Below, one piece after another: positions 42,041-51,778 of a stretch of 64,000 nucleotides of DNA; the first letter of the stretch is position 1, and the number at the start of each line of letters is the position of its first letter. The stretch comes from Anaerolineae bacterium (GTDB lineage: Bacteria; Chloroflexota; Anaerolineae; Anaerolineales; Villigracilaceae), in the NCBI GenBank assembly GCA_017303655.1, contig JAFLCE010000003.1:62001-126000 (forward strand), in the 5' to 3' direction. Made by a program: the position numbers and the translations under genes. The notes under the pieces are model-generated. The model saw only the letters and a list, made by a program, of their open reading frames with translations, was not told where the DNA came from and did not search any database.

Positions 42041-43009
42041 ATGGGAACGATAATTGCAGTATTGATTGGCGTAGCTCTGCTTGGTGGGATTATTTTTGTG
42101 ATTGTTATTGGCGCCCGTTATGCGCGGGATGCTCAAGGTGACGAAGGTGACCCTGTGCTCTCCCGCCTTGCAGAAGCGACCCAGCGCGGCGAGAATGTTT
42201 CCCTGGAAGATATTGAACTTGAGCAACCATTCATGGAGCGTGTGGTTGTTCCGGTGGTTAAGAGGCTTGGAGATTTTTCTGCGCGCTTCACACCTGAGAA
42301 ACTGCTTCAGGAAACGGCAAAGAAGATTGAGTTGGCTGGCAATCCTGGTCGTATTGATGCTGCCACATTTCTTTCGACTCGCTTTATTGTTGCAGCGGTC
42401 TTTGGCGGACTTTTGTTGCTGATCGGCAATCTACCAACAGTTAACTGGCCGTTTGGACGTGTCATTCTGGTGGTTGGTATTTTTTCGCTTCTTGGTTTCT
42501 TCTTTCCTCAAATGTGGCTGGCAAGCCGCATTTCAAGACGGCAGAACGAAGTTCGTAAAGCCATGCCAGATGCTCTTGATCTCTTGACGATCTGCGTAGA
42601 GGCTGGCTTGGGGTTTGAATCAGCCATGTCTAAAGTGGGTGATAAGTGGGAAAATGAACTTTCTATTATGTTTGCCCGTTGTATTCGTGAGATTCAACTG
42701 GGTAAGACTTTGCGCGAAGCCCTGCGTGATATGGAAGGGCGCATTGGTTTGTCCGAATTGACAAGTTTTGTTGCAGCGATAATTCAGAGTCAGGCTCTCG
42801 GCGTGAGTATGGCAAAGGTGCTGCGAATTCAGTCCGACCAGATGCGGCTGAAGCGCCGCCAGCGCGCGGAAGAAGAAGCGCATCAAGCTCCTGTAAAGAT
42901 GATCATCCCAATGGCGCTTTTGACCTTCCCATCGATTATGATTATTCTCATGGCTCCTGCCGGGTTTCAGATCGCCGGAGCATTTAGTCCGTTTATCGGC
43001 GGGCAATAG
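42041..43009 (+). CDS. tadC: Tad pilus inner-membrane platform protein TadC
   Basis: The 322-residue protein has an N-terminal membrane segment, two central segments (about 110-160) and a T2SSF domain with RKAMPDALDLLTICVEAGLG and IQSQALGVSMAKVLRIQSD, then C-terminal helices. It is the partner of TadB. The ATG at 42041 follows the TadB stop by one base (TAATATG). A longer in-frame start overlapping TadB was rejected. No pilin or prepilin peptidase gene is seen in the window. Confidence 0.91.
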   Translation: MGTIIAVLIGVALLGGIIFVIVIGARYARDAQGDEGDPVLSRLAEATQRGENVSLEDIELEQPFMERVVVPVVKRLGDFSARFTPEKLLQETAKKIELAGNPGRIDAATFLSTRFIVAAVFGGLLLLIGNLPTVNWPFGRVILVVGIFSLLGFFFPQMWLASRISRRQNEVRKAMPDALDLLTICVEAGLGFESAMSKVGDKWENELSIMFARCIREIQLGKTLREALRDMEGRIGLSELTSFVAAIIQSQALGVSMAKVLRIQSDQMRLKRRQRAEEEAHQAPVKMIIPMALLTFPSIMIILMAPAGFQIAGAFSPFIGGQ

Positions 43010-43060
43010 TTACCAAATAGTTTTGTGTAAGTCAAATTCCTGCATCCAAATGAGGCAGAG

Positions 43061-43789
43061 TTGACGAATTGGAAATACCAAGCATATCGTTCGATCTGGG
43101 GCGCTCTCGACCTGCTCTTTCCACCTGTGTGTGGTGGATGCGGAAGAAACGGTTCAAGATGGTGCTCTGATTGTCAACAGCGGATACAAGTTTTAGCTGG
43201 TGATGTTTGTGAAGTATGCGGTCTGCCGCAGGATAAACCCGGAATTTGCGGGGTTTGTCTTGCTGACAGACCGCGTTTTCATTCGTTGCGAGCGTGGGGC
43301 ACATTTGAGAATCCACTCCAATCTGCTTTGCATAAGCTAAAGTATCGCCGTGATTTTTCTATGGGAGATGCCATTGCAACAGCCATGCTGCCTTTTGTAA
43401 AGAGTTTGAATTGGCAGGTCAATCTTCTCGTTCCGATCCCGTTGGGAAAACAGAGGATGCGGGAAAGAGGCTATAATCAAGTTGCGATGATTGCACAACC
43501 GCTAGCAATGGGGTTGGGGTGGCAGTATTCAGAAAAGGCGCTCGTGCGCCAAAAGGAAACGCGCTCACAGGTGGGACTGAGCAGGGATGCGCGCCGTCAA
43601 AATGTGCGCGATGTATTTCAAGCTGAAACAAGGGTGAAAGACCAAACGATCGTTGTTATGGATGATGTTTCAACAACCGGTTCAACTCTTTCTGCTGCGG
43701 CGGAAGCACTCTATGCTGCTGGAGCAAAGTCCGTTTGTGCGTTGACTGTCGCGCGCGCATTGTCTCACCATGATCTGAGGCATGTGTAG
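43061..43789 (+). CDS. comF: ComF family phosphoribosyltransferase-like protein
   Basis: The 242-residue protein has an N-terminal zinc-finger part with four Cys pairs (CGGCG, CSDC, CEVCG, CGVC) in residues 22-68. The phosphoribosyltransferase fold carries the PRPP motif VVMDDVSTTGST (about 203-214) and the RERGYNQ segment. ComF helps DNA uptake and processing in competent bacteria. The start is TTG at 43061, supported by GAGG five bases upstream. It is next to the Tad pilus genes, which fits a role in DNA uptake but does not prove it. Confidence 0.88.
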   Translation: MTNWKYQAYRSIWGALDLLFPPVCGGCGRNGSRWCSDCQQRIQVLAGDVCEVCGLPQDKPGICGVCLADRPRFHSLRAWGTFENPLQSALHKLKYRRDFSMGDAIATAMLPFVKSLNWQVNLLVPIPLGKQRMRERGYNQVAMIAQPLAMGLGWQYSEKALVRQKETRSQVGLSRDARRQNVRDVFQAETRVKDQTIVVMDDVSTTGSTLSAAAEALYAAGAKSVCALTVARALSHHDLRHV

Positions 43790-43833
43790 CGCGTTTGTGT
43801 TTGTAACTTAACAACCTAGAAAAGGAGATTTGT

Positions 43834-44397
43834 ATGTCCAATAAAGTGGAAGTTCAGACACGTCACATTCGTTTGACCGAGCATATTGAGGAATATGTTA
43901 CTAAGAAGGCCGGCAATCTCGATCATTACCTGCCTGCCATCGATGAAGCCCGCGTGGAGCTTTCGCATCATCAAGCCGCGCGGGATGCCAACGACCGCAA
44001 TGTGGTTCAGGTTACGGTATCTGGAAAAGGGTTTACCCTGCGCTCTGAAGAGCGGGCGGATGAAGCCTTGGCTGCCTTTGATATGGCATTGGATAATTTA
44101 CAACGTCAGATCGAACGCTATAAGGGCAAGAAATATCATGGGCGTGGCGATGGACGCTCGGCTGCGGAAGTGGCCGATGACATTATTGACGAAGAGACGG
44201 GTGAACTCTCGCCGCTTTTTGCCAAGCGTAAACGTTTTGTGCTTTATCCGATGATGGAAGATGAGGCGTTGGTGCAAATGCGCAACCTTGGGCACGACAA
44301 CTTCTTTGTCTTTTACAATGTAGAGACTAGTAAGATTAATGTTTTGTATCGCAGACGCAATGGTAGTTATGGGTTGATCGAACCCGAACTTGGCTAA
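43834..44397 (+). CDS. hpf: Long-form ribosome hibernation promoting factor
   Basis: The 187-residue protein has an N-terminal HPF/RaiA domain (about 1-105: VEVQTRHIRLTEHIEEYVTK, then the VQVTVSGKGFTLRSEE strand). The C-terminal dimerisation domain (about 130-187) has RFVLYPMMEDEALVQMRNLGH and FVFYNVETSKINVLYRR. Long HPFs cause 100S ribosome dimers in resting cells. AAAAGGAGATTTGT precedes the ATG. A strong bidirectional terminator follows. Confidence 0.94.
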   Translation: MSNKVEVQTRHIRLTEHIEEYVTKKAGNLDHYLPAIDEARVELSHHQAARDANDRNVVQVTVSGKGFTLRSEERADEALAAFDMALDNLQRQIERYKGKKYHGRGDGRSAAEVADDIIDEETGELSPLFAKRKRFVLYPMMEDEALVQMRNLGHDNFFVFYNVETSKINVLYRRRNGSYGLIEPELG

Positions 44398-44407
44398 GTA
44401 ATAAGAT

Positions 44408-44440
44408 AAAACGGGCTGACAGTTACGTCAGCCCGTTTTT
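44408..44440. terminator. Bidirectional terminator between hpf and lgt
   Basis: AAAACGGGCTGAC (44408-44420) and GTCAGCCCGTTTTT (44427-44440) form a 13-bp stem flanked by A and T runs, between the convergent hpf and lgt genes. Confidence 0.92.
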
Positions 44441-45162
44441 TGTTTTGAGGAGGAAAATCTTGTCTCAATCAAGATAAAGCAGAGGATTAAAGTTACCCAG
44501 GCAAGCACCTGTGTCTGACGTAGCCCATTGAAGATAAAGGCAGTGTCTGCGCGAAAGGCTTGGATGATGAGTTGAGAGAGTGCTGTCAGCGCAATGAAAG
44601 ATAGGAAGGTAATGCCCGGGCGTGAATTTGGCTTGAAGGACCAGAGCAAAGCCAATGTTAAGAATGAGGCGAGCGCGTCATAGATTTGGGTAGGGTGACG
44701 GGTGGCATTCCATAGGTTGATTCCCCAGGGCATGCTGGTGGGAGTTCCAAATGCAGTTCCAGCAGCGAGATGACTTAATCCCAGCCCGATGGCGATGACA
44801 GCAAAGAAGAGGGTGAGCGCATCCAGGATATTCCAAAGGGGGAGTTGTTTGCGTTGACCATACGCGAGCACGACGATAAAGGAGATGGCAAGGGCACCGA
44901 GTGGGTCGAACAGGTCTGGATTGACGGAGATTATGCCGAGCGGACTTTTGCTGAATGCCGAGAAGTTTTGCAGGATATAGGTCAGACGCCCGCCAAGTAT
45001 GAAGGCGATCATGCCATAGAAGGTGATGTTATTCAGATCATCCTTGCTGATGCCGTGCTGTTCTGTGCGCTTTTCGGCAAGGGTGAGCCCCAACCAGGTT
45101 GCGATGACAAGCAGGATCATATGACGCGGCGGGGCGAAGAGGCTTTGAAAGGTTTCGAACAT
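44428..45162 (-). CDS. lgt: Prolipoprotein diacylglyceryl transferase
   Basis: The 244-residue membrane protein has seven hydrophobic segments and the Lgt landmarks: FILGGRLTYIL (about 55-65), GTAFGTPTSMPWGI (about 135-148) and RHPTQIYDAL (about 154-163). It transfers diacylglyceryl from phospholipid to the lipobox Cys of prolipoproteins. It is somewhat shorter than the usual Lgt (about 260-290). Lipoproteins in this window (3289, 22333, 63126) would be substrates. It begins 1 nt after the thioredoxin-like gene stop. Confidence 0.87.
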   Translation of the reverse strand: MFETFQSLFAPPRHMILLVIATWLGLTLAEKRTEQHGISKDDLNNITFYGMIAFILGGRLTYILQNFSAFSKSPLGIISVNPDLFDPLGALAISFIVVLAYGQRKQLPLWNILDALTLFFAVIAIGLGLSHLAAGTAFGTPTSMPWGINLWNATRHPTQIYDALASFLTLALLWSFKPNSRPGITFLSFIALTALSQLIIQAFRADTAFIFNGLRQTQVLAWVTLILCFILIETRFSSSKQKTG

Positions 45163-45163
45163 G

Positions 45164-45700
45164 TTACTTCAATATCTCCTCGATCTTTGTGCGTAAGAGG
45201 GCTTCAGGCATGGGACCACCAATGATGACTTCATTGATGATGCCTTGCCGGTTGATAAAGTAAGAAGATGGCAGTGACCGAACTTGATAGGCGCGTGCGG
45301 TATCTGCGGTTTCATCGAGCAGGATAGGAAAGGTTAGTCCATAGTCATCTGTGAAGGGCGTGATATCGAGCGGATTATCCTGAAAGGTGTGGTTGATCGC
45401 CAATACGATCAACCCTTGATCTTTGTATTCCTGATACATGGCTTCGATGGCGGGCATTTCAGCGCGGCAAGGCGGGCACCAAGTTGCCCACATATTGACC
45501 AGTACGGCTTGTCCTTTAAGTTCTGAGAGGACGTAGGTTTCGCCAGAGGCAGTTTTTAGTGTAAAGTCTGGCGCGAGGAAGCCTGTTTGTGGAGCTGGAC
45601 CTTCAGTGCGAGTTGGACCCTTCTCTGCAGAGAAAAGAATCAATGCGGCTCCGGCGACCAGGATGAGAATGTAGAAAATGATACGTTGGGTTCTGTCCAT
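45164..45700 (-). CDS. TlpA/ResA-like membrane-anchored thioredoxin
   Basis: The 178-residue protein has an N-terminal membrane anchor (about 7-24), then a thioredoxin fold with WATWCPPCRAEMP (CxxC near 75-78), a QGLIVLAINHTFQDN insertion and the cis-Pro segment SLPSSYFI. It should reduce or exchange disulfides outside the membrane. It is co-transcribed with lgt. It is divergent from the DUF429 gene at 45770, about 70 nt away. Confidence 0.9.
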   Translation of the reverse strand: MDRTQRIIFYILILVAGAALILFSAEKGPTRTEGPAPQTGFLAPDFTLKTASGETYVLSELKGQAVLVNMWATWCPPCRAEMPAIEAMYQEYKDQGLIVLAINHTFQDNPLDITPFTDDYGLTFPILLDETADTARAYQVRSLPSSYFINRQGIINEVIIGGPMPEALLRTKIEEILK

Positions 45701-45769
45701 AGGGGTTTTAGATGTAAAATAGAGATTATATTCTTTGTATTCGTTGTGTTTTCCACCAGTAATCTTACT

Positions 45770-46513
45770 ATGCTTTTTACAGGCTCAGTTTTTATCGGCG
45801 TTGAATTCTCTTCCCATCGTAGATCTCTCACGTATGCAGTGATCGATAAGGGATTAAACCTGCTTGCGTTAACTCATGGCAGTTTGCTTGAAGTGACTGC
45901 CTATATGCAAGGACAGTCTTCTGCTACAGTAGCTGTGAATGCACCTTCGGGTTTGAAGCGAACTCAGGGACGTGAGACGAAAAAGCAACTTTCAAAACCT
46001 GGCTTTCGCTCCGCCGAGCAGGATCTGCGCGAACGCGGTATTTTGGTTGCGGGTACGCCAGCCGCTATGGAAGATTGCCCCGCCTGGATGCAGGACGGCT
46101 TTAACTTGTATCGTAAACTGGAAAAAGCCGATTTCAAAAAATATCCAACAGAAACCGAAGCCACACATCAGCTCTTGGAAACGAACCCTTACGCTTCTTT
46201 TTGTGTTATCGCCGATGTTGTACTGCAAACAAAACCTTCTTTAGAAGGAAAAATTCAACGCCAGTTGCTTCTCTATGAGGCAGGTTTGCGCATCACTGAC
46301 CCGATGGACTTCTTCGAAGAGATCACGCGTCACAAAATGTTGAAAGGTATTTGGCCCCACGAACTTCTATATTCTCCTGAACAATTGAATGCATTAGTGG
46401 CTGCCTACACAGCCTGGCTGGCTGTTCACAAGCCCGACCAAATATCGATGATCGGCGATCCTCGTGAAGGAGTGATCGTATTGCCCGAAAAGAATTTGAA
46501 AGAAAAATACTAA
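45770..46513 (+). CDS. DUF429-like protein
   Basis: The 247-residue protein starts MLFTGSVFIGVEFSSHRRSL, with VAVNAPSG at about 49-56, and has a helical C-terminal half. This resembles the DUF429 family (predicted RNase H-like fold, often with VGVDFT and DAPLG). Some acidic positions seem replaced, such as the Asp in GVD (Glu here) and the Asp before AP (Asn here). Activity is therefore uncertain. The frame extends upstream over the TlpA-like gene; the ATG at 45770 is preferred. Confidence 0.7.
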   Translation: MLFTGSVFIGVEFSSHRRSLTYAVIDKGLNLLALTHGSLLEVTAYMQGQSSATVAVNAPSGLKRTQGRETKKQLSKPGFRSAEQDLRERGILVAGTPAAMEDCPAWMQDGFNLYRKLEKADFKKYPTETEATHQLLETNPYASFCVIADVVLQTKPSLEGKIQRQLLLYEAGLRITDPMDFFEEITRHKMLKGIWPHELLYSPEQLNALVAAYTAWLAVHKPDQISMIGDPREGVIVLPEKNLKEKY

Positions 46514-46534
46514 CCGAATGGTAAAATACCGCCC

Positions 46535-48505
46535 ATGACAACCCCAGAATTTCAAAACAAAGCTATTAATACACTTCGATTTTTATCCGCCGATGGCGTG
46601 CAAAAAGCCAACTCCGGGCACCCCGGTCTTCCGATGGGTGCGGCGGCAATGGCATACACCGTCTGGACTCGCCACCTGCGACATAGTCCACGCAACCCAA
46701 AATGGATGGGACGTGACCGCTTCATCCTTTCGGGTGGGCATGGTTCGATGCTTCTATACTCTCTTCTACATTTGACCGGGTACGACCTACCTCTCGAACA
46801 ATTGCAGAGTTTCCGCCAGTGGGAGAGCCTGACACCCGGTCACCCGGAATATGGACATACGCCCGGCGTGGAATTAACCACTGGTCCGCTTGGGCAGGGA
46901 TTTTCCAGTGGCGTGGGCATGGCAATTGCGGCAGCTCACCTTGCGGCTGTTTTCAATAAGCCTGGTCATGAGTTGCTCGACTCTTATATCTACGCCATCG
47001 TCACAGATGGCGACTTGATGGAAGGTGTCGCTTCTGAAGCTGCGTCATTGGCGGGTCACCTCTCTTTGGGACGTCTCATCTATCTATATGATGATAATAA
47101 GATTTCCATCGACGGCTCGACCGATCTTGCATTCACCGAAGACCGCGCCAAACGTTTTGAAGCCTATGGCTGGCACATCCAACGCGTGGACGATGGCAAC
47201 GATGTGGAAGCCATCGATGCCGCCATCAAAGCCGCCAAAGCAGATCCGCGTCCTTCGTTGATCCTTTGCCGAACCATCATCGGTTTCGGCGCCCCGACTC
47301 GACAAGGCACCCAAAAGGCACATGGCGAACCGCTTGGCGATGAAGAACTCAACGCCGCTAAAGACAACCTCGGCTGGCCCAAAGAGCCGCGCTTTTTGAT
47401 CCCTGACGATGTGCTTGAGTTTTACCGCAAAGCCGTGGATCGCGGACGCGAACTCGAAGCCGATTGGAAGATGCGCCGTGAAGCCTATGTGCGGCTTTTC
47501 CCCGAGCTAGGTTCAGAATTCAACCGCCGTATTTTGATGAATAAACTTCCCGATGGCTGGGAATCTGCGTTGCCAACTTTCCCTGTTGACCCGAAAGGCA
47601 TGGCGACCCGCGCTGCGTCTGGTAAGGTCATTAACGCAATTGCCGCAAAACTCCCTGAACTCATTGGGGGCTCTGCCGATCTTGCTCCTTCGAACAATAC
47701 TAAAATTGACGGCTCGCCTGCCTTCCAAAAAGATTCACCGGCTGGGCGCAACTTCCATTTTGGTGTACGCGAACATGCCATGGGCTCCGTGTTGAATGGT
47801 ATGGCGGTGTATGGCGGCGTGATTCCCTACGGCGCGACCTTCCTCGTTTTTGCAGATTACATGCGTGCTGCTGTTCGTCTGGCGGCGCTTTCACATTACC
47901 CATCTATTTTTATTTTCACACACGACTCGATTGGTTTGGGTGAAGATGGACCCACACATCAACCAGTGGAACATCTCACTTCTCTTCGTTTGATCCCGAA
48001 CCTTGTGGTGCTCCGCCCAGCGGATGCGAACGAGACGGCTCAGGCATGGAAAGTTGCCATCACGCGGCGTGACGGTCCGACCGTTTTGGCATTGACCCGC
48101 CAGAACCTGCCGACCTTGGAATCTCCCAACCTTGTTGAAAAAGGCGCTTATGTCTTGAAAGACTTCGGCAAGCCGGAAATCATCCTTATGGCGTCTGGCT
48201 CGGAAGTGAGTCTCATCGTAGACGCCGCGCAAAAGTTGGCGGACGAAGGCAAGGGTGTGCGCGTGGTTTCCTTCCCGAGTTGGGAACTGTTCGAGAAACA
48301 GGACGAAGCTTATCGCGAGTCTGTTTTGCCGAAGAGTATTCAGAAGCGACTCGCTGTCGAAGCGGGAACAAGCCTCGGCTGGGAACGATACGCAAAGTCT
48401 ACGATCAGTATCGATAGATTTGGTGCATCCGCTCCGGCGAAGATCATCTTTGAAAAGCTTGGTTTCACGGTTGAAAATGTAGTGGCTAAAGCGAAAGAAC
48501 TTTAG
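46535..48505 (+). CDS. tkt: Transketolase
   Basis: The 656-residue protein matches full-length transketolase: [19 protein letters not shown] (about 22-40), the GHGSMLLY and GPLGQG loops, the thiamine diphosphate site with DGDLMEGV, and the C-terminal [13 protein letters not shown]. It moves two-carbon units in the pentose phosphate pathway. RpiB and the Tal-Pgi fusion follow on the same strand, so the non-oxidative pathway is nearly complete here. A perfect hairpin follows its stop. Confidence 0.95.
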   Translation: MTTPEFQNKAINTLRFLSADGVQKANSGHPGLPMGAAAMAYTVWTRHLRHSPRNPKWMGRDRFILSGGHGSMLLYSLLHLTGYDLPLEQLQSFRQWESLTPGHPEYGHTPGVELTTGPLGQGFSSGVGMAIAAAHLAAVFNKPGHELLDSYIYAIVTDGDLMEGVASEAASLAGHLSLGRLIYLYDDNKISIDGSTDLAFTEDRAKRFEAYGWHIQRVDDGNDVEAIDAAIKAAKADPRPSLILCRTIIGFGAPTRQGTQKAHGEPLGDEELNAAKDNLGWPKEPRFLIPDDVLEFYRKAVDRGRELEADWKMRREAYVRLFPELGSEFNRRILMNKLPDGWESALPTFPVDPKGMATRAASGKVINAIAAKLPELIGGSADLAPSNNTKIDGSPAFQKDSPAGRNFHFGVREHAMGSVLNGMAVYGGVIPYGATFLVFADYMRAAVRLAALSHYPSIFIFTHDSIGLGEDGPTHQPVEHLTSLRLIPNLVVLRPADANETAQAWKVAITRRDGPTVLALTRQNLPTLESPNLVEKGAYVLKDFGKPEIILMASGSEVSLIVDAAQKLADEGKGVRVVSFPSWELFEKQDEAYRESVLPKSIQKRLAVEAGTSLGWERYAKSTISIDRFGASAPAKIIFEKLGFTVENVVAKAKEL

Positions 48506-48509
48506 AGCC

Positions 48510-48538
48510 GTAGGGGCGCAGCATTGCTGCGCCCCTAC
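48510..48538 (+). terminator. Perfect hairpin between tkt and rpiB
   Basis: GTAGGGGCGCAGCA (48510-48523) pairs with TGCTGCGCCCCTAC (48525-48538) around a single T and is followed by TTTT. It is both a likely terminator or attenuator and directly upstream of the rpiB ribosome-binding site (GGAG). Confidence 0.8.
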
Positions 48539-48550
48539 TTTTGGAGAATA

Positions 48551-49012
48551 ATGAAAGTAGCAGTAGGTTGTGATCATGGCGGGTTCCCGCTTAAGCAGGT
48601 CGTGATAGACGCTGTCAGCGCATTGGGGCATGAAGTCATTGACGTGGGGACATTTAGCGCAGAGGCGGTGGACTTCCCCGATTTCGTAAAAAAGGTTGGC
48701 GAGAAAGTGCAAAGCGGCGAAGCCGAACGCGGAATTTTGATCTGCGGCTCCGGCATTGGCGCTTCGATCGCGGCGAGCAAGATGAAAGGCATTTACGCTT
48801 CGATCTGCCATGATACTTATTCCGCCGCCCAGGGCGTGGAGCACGACGCCATGAACGTGCTTTGCCTCGGCGGTCGCGTGATTGGACCGGAATTGGTTAA
48901 GGTACTTGTGCCTGCATTTTTGAATGCCGAATATCTAGGCGATAAAACCGGTGGTGAACGTTTTGCACGGCGTGTGGGAAAGATCAAAAAAATAGAAGAA
49001 GAAAATCGATAA
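48551..49012 (+). CDS. rpiB: Ribose-5-phosphate isomerase B
   Basis: The 153-residue protein has the RpiB/LacAB layout: MKVAVGCDHGGFPLKQ at the start, CGSGIGASIAASK (about 66-78) for phosphate and sugar binding, and the segment with HDTYSAAQGVEHDAMNVLCLGG. It interconverts ribose 5-phosphate and ribulose 5-phosphate. The frame is open upstream, but ATG at 48551 follows GGAG at the right distance and starts the conserved fold. It lies between tkt and tal-pgi. Confidence 0.93.
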   Translation: MKVAVGCDHGGFPLKQVVIDAVSALGHEVIDVGTFSAEAVDFPDFVKKVGEKVQSGEAERGILICGSGIGASIAASKMKGIYASICHDTYSAAQGVEHDAMNVLCLGGRVIGPELVKVLVPAFLNAEYLGDKTGGERFARRVGKIKKIEEENR

Positions 49013-49058
49013 TACGTGATGCGTAATTCTTTACTTACGAATTTACGCATCACGTATT
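49011..49058 (+). repeat. Inverted repeat between rpiB and tal-pgi
   Basis: AATACGTGATGCGTAA (49011-49026) and TTACGCATCACGTATT (49043-49058) are perfect 16-nt arms around 16 nt. There is no strong T run. It ends about 30 nt before the next start codon. Confidence 0.85.
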
Positions 49059-49087
49059 ACGTACTTTTTAAGGAGTCTTAATTTATC

Positions 49088-51778
49088 ATGTCTGAATCAA
49101 TTAAAAAACTGACCGCGTTGGGGCAATCTCTCTGGTACGACAACATCCAACGCAAACTTCTCGTGAACGGCGAACTAAAAGCCATGATCGGCCGCGGCGA
49201 TATTCGCGGCGTGACCTCGAACCCGACCATCTTCCAGAATGCCATCGCAAAGACGAATGATTACGATGCCGCATTAACTCCGCTTGCATGGGCAGGTTGG
49301 GACGCCGAGAAGATTTTCTGGCAATTGGCTGTGGAAGATATTCAAGAAGCCTGTGACCTCTTCCGCCCGCTTTACGAACAAAGCAAAGGCGGCGATGGCT
49401 ACGTGAGTTTGGAAGTCAGCCCGTATCTGGCGCGTGACACTGAAGCCACCGCCAAACAGGCGCAGGAACTTTGGAACCGCGTCAACCGCCCGAATCTGAT
49501 GGTCAAGATTCCTGCCACCAAAGAAGGCATCCCTGCCATTCGCACCAGCATTGCGGCGGGCATCAACGTCAATGTTACGTTGATCTTTTCGCTCTCGCGT
49601 TACGCCGAAGTGATGAACGCCTATCTCGAAGGCATCGAAGAGCGTGTGGCAAAAGACCTGCCTGTGAATCAGATCGCTTCTGTGGCGTCTTTCTTTGTCT
49701 CGCGCGTCGACTCGAAAGTGGATCCTAAACTCCCCGAAGATTCTCCGTTGCGCGGTAAGGCGGCGGTTGCAAATGCTAAGCTGGCGTATGAACAGTTCGA
49801 AGCCATTTTCACGTCGCCGCGTTTTGCCACGCTCAAGGCACGCTTCCGCGCCCGCGTGCAACGTCCACTGTGGGCATCCACCGGCACGAAGAATCCGAGC
49901 TACCCCGATACACTTTATGTCGATGAACTGATCGGTCCCGACACCGTCAACACCGTGCCGCCTGCCACGCTCGATGCCTTCCGCGATCATGGCACCGCCA
50001 CGATGACCATCACACGTGACCTTGAGTCCATGCAGCAAATTTTCGTTGACCTCAAGGCTCTTGGCATTTCGATGAGCACCGTCGTCACAGAACTCGAAGA
50101 TGAAGGCGTGAAGTCCTTTGCGGATGCCTTCAAGACTCTCTTGGATGCCATCGAAGAGCGACGAAGCGCTGCGCTCACCTCTATCGCGCCGTTGGCTGAT
50201 TCTGTTGCCAAGCGTTTAGCCACGCTCGAAGCAGAGTCTTTTCCCAAGCGTCTGTGGGACCATGACGTCACCCTCTGGTCCGGCGCGAATGACCCTGAAG
50301 GTCAAGCCGAAGCCGCCAAACGCCTCGGCTGGTTGGATTCAATCGAAGATGCCCGCAATCGTCTCGACGGCTATCTCTCCTTTGCCAAACAAGTCCATGA
50401 TGAAAAGATCGACCGTGTGCTGGTTATTGGTATGGGTGGTTCGTCGTTGACAGCGGAAGTGTTGAGTTCCCTGCTTGCGAATTTCAATATCGAAGCCAAG
50501 CTCTCGCTTGCCATCCTCGACTCAACCGACCCGGGGCAGGTTGCCGAAACCGTGAAGAATTATCCGCCCGATAAATCTCTTTATATCCTTGCCAGCAAAT
50601 CTGGCGGGACGGCGGAACTGATGGCAGCCTTCGATTATGTTTGGGAACTGAGCGGCAAAAATGGTTCACGTTTCATTGTCACTACAGATGCGGGAACTTC
50701 TCTTCAAAAGCTCGCCGAGGAGCGCGGCTTCCGTAAGGTCTTTAACGCTGACCCCAATGTTGGCGGACGTTTCTCCGCACTGACTGATTTCGGTTTGGTC
50801 CCCGCCGCGTTGCTTGGCATGGACTTTGAAAAGCTGTTAGGCAGTGCTGATCGTATGCGCAGCCAGTCTTTGGCGCATGTCCCTGCGGCGCGCAACCCGG
50901 GTGTGGCATTGGGCGCTCTCATTGCAGAATCCGCTTTGATGGGTAGAGACAAACTCACCGTCGTGGCAGACGCGCAAGTATCCGCTTTGGCGGGTTGGGT
51001 TGAGCAGGTCATCGCAGAGTCCAGCGGCAAGCATGGCAAAGGCATCCTGCCGGTGGCATTGGAGCCGCTTGGTAAACCCGAAGAGTATGGCAAAGACCGG
51101 CTGTTTGTGTACATCCGAAGTAATGGCGAGCTTGACGCTGGAATCGCCGCGCTCAAAGATGCTGGTTTCCCTGTAATCCAATTCCCAATTACTAATTACT
51201 ACGATGCCGGTGCGGAATTCTTCTGCTGGGAGATCGCTATTTCCACGGCTTGCCATATTTTGGGCATCAACGCCTTCGATCAGCCCGATGTGCAAGATAG
51301 CAAACTCCGCACGATTGCCAAGATTCAAGATTATCAGTCAACGGGCAAACTCGCCGAAGCCGACTTGGTCGATTTCAAAGATGCGAAAAAAGCCATTGAG
51401 GAATTTTTGGCGAATCCACAAGCTGGTGAATTTGTGACTATCAATGCTTATCTGCCGCGCAACCGGGAAATGATCGAAGCGATTCAATCTTTGCGTACAG
51501 CCATTCGCAGCAAGACCAAGTTACCAGTCTCTGCCGGGTTTGGTCCGCGCTTCCAGCATTCGACGGGACAATTCCATAAGGGCGGTCCGAATACTGGTCG
51601 TTTCATTCAGTTCGTGTACGATGCTGAAAACGACATGGATATTCCGACTCAAGGACTTACCTTCGGCACTCTCATCCGTGCGCAAGCGTTGGGCGATTAT
51701 GAAGCCTTGAAGGCGGCAGGACGCAAAGCCTTGCGCATCCGCCTCTCGAAGCCGGAAGATATTTCAGGACTGTTTTAG
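49088..51778 (+). CDS. tal-pgi: Transaldolase / glucose-6-phosphate isomerase fusion
   Basis: The 896-residue protein joins two enzymes. Residues 1 to about 365 are transaldolase (NPTIFQNAIAKTNDYD, the Schiff-base Lys near 140 in NLMVKIPATK). Residues from about 390 to the end are glucose-6-phosphate isomerase (VIGMGGSSLTAEV, SKSGGTAEL, then a final FGPRFQHSTGQFHKGGPNTG). The fusion channels fructose 6-phosphate between the pentose phosphate and glycolytic pathways. Such fusions occur in several bacterial groups. The stop overlaps the next start by one base. Confidence 0.94.
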   Translation: MSESIKKLTALGQSLWYDNIQRKLLVNGELKAMIGRGDIRGVTSNPTIFQNAIAKTNDYDAALTPLAWAGWDAEKIFWQLAVEDIQEACDLFRPLYEQSKGGDGYVSLEVSPYLARDTEATAKQAQELWNRVNRPNLMVKIPATKEGIPAIRTSIAAGINVNVTLIFSLSRYAEVMNAYLEGIEERVAKDLPVNQIASVASFFVSRVDSKVDPKLPEDSPLRGKAAVANAKLAYEQFEAIFTSPRFATLKARFRARVQRPLWASTGTKNPSYPDTLYVDELIGPDTVNTVPPATLDAFRDHGTATMTITRDLESMQQIFVDLKALGISMSTVVTELEDEGVKSFADAFKTLLDAIEERRSAALTSIAPLADSVAKRLATLEAESFPKRLWDHDVTLWSGANDPEGQAEAAKRLGWLDSIEDARNRLDGYLSFAKQVHDEKIDRVLVIGMGGSSLTAEVLSSLLANFNIEAKLSLAILDSTDPGQVAETVKNYPPDKSLYILASKSGGTAELMAAFDYVWELSGKNGSRFIVTTDAGTSLQKLAEERGFRKVFNADPNVGGRFSALTDFGLVPAALLGMDFEKLLGSADRMRSQSLAHVPAARNPGVALGALIAESALMGRDKLTVVADAQVSALAGWVEQVIAESSGKHGKGILPVALEPLGKPEEYGKDRLFVYIRSNGELDAGIAALKDAGFPVIQFPITNYYDAGAEFFCWEIAISTACHILGINAFDQPDVQDSKLRTIAKIQDYQSTGKLAEADLVDFKDAKKAIEEFLANPQAGEFVTINAYLPRNREMIEAIQSLRTAIRSKTKLPVSAGFGPRFQHSTGQFHKGGPNTGRFIQFVYDAENDMDIPTQGLTFGTLIRAQALGDYEALKAAGRKALRIRLSKPEDISGLF

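Noticed and set aside
45587..45769. Longer N terminus for the DUF429-like protein
   Set aside because: The upstream part is the antisense shadow of the TlpA-like gene; the natural start is the ATG at 45770.
47891..48844. Long minus-strand open frame of 317 codons opposite tkt and rpiB
   Set aside because: It spans two recognisable plus-strand genes and their intergenic hairpin and has no ribosome-binding site or family motif.
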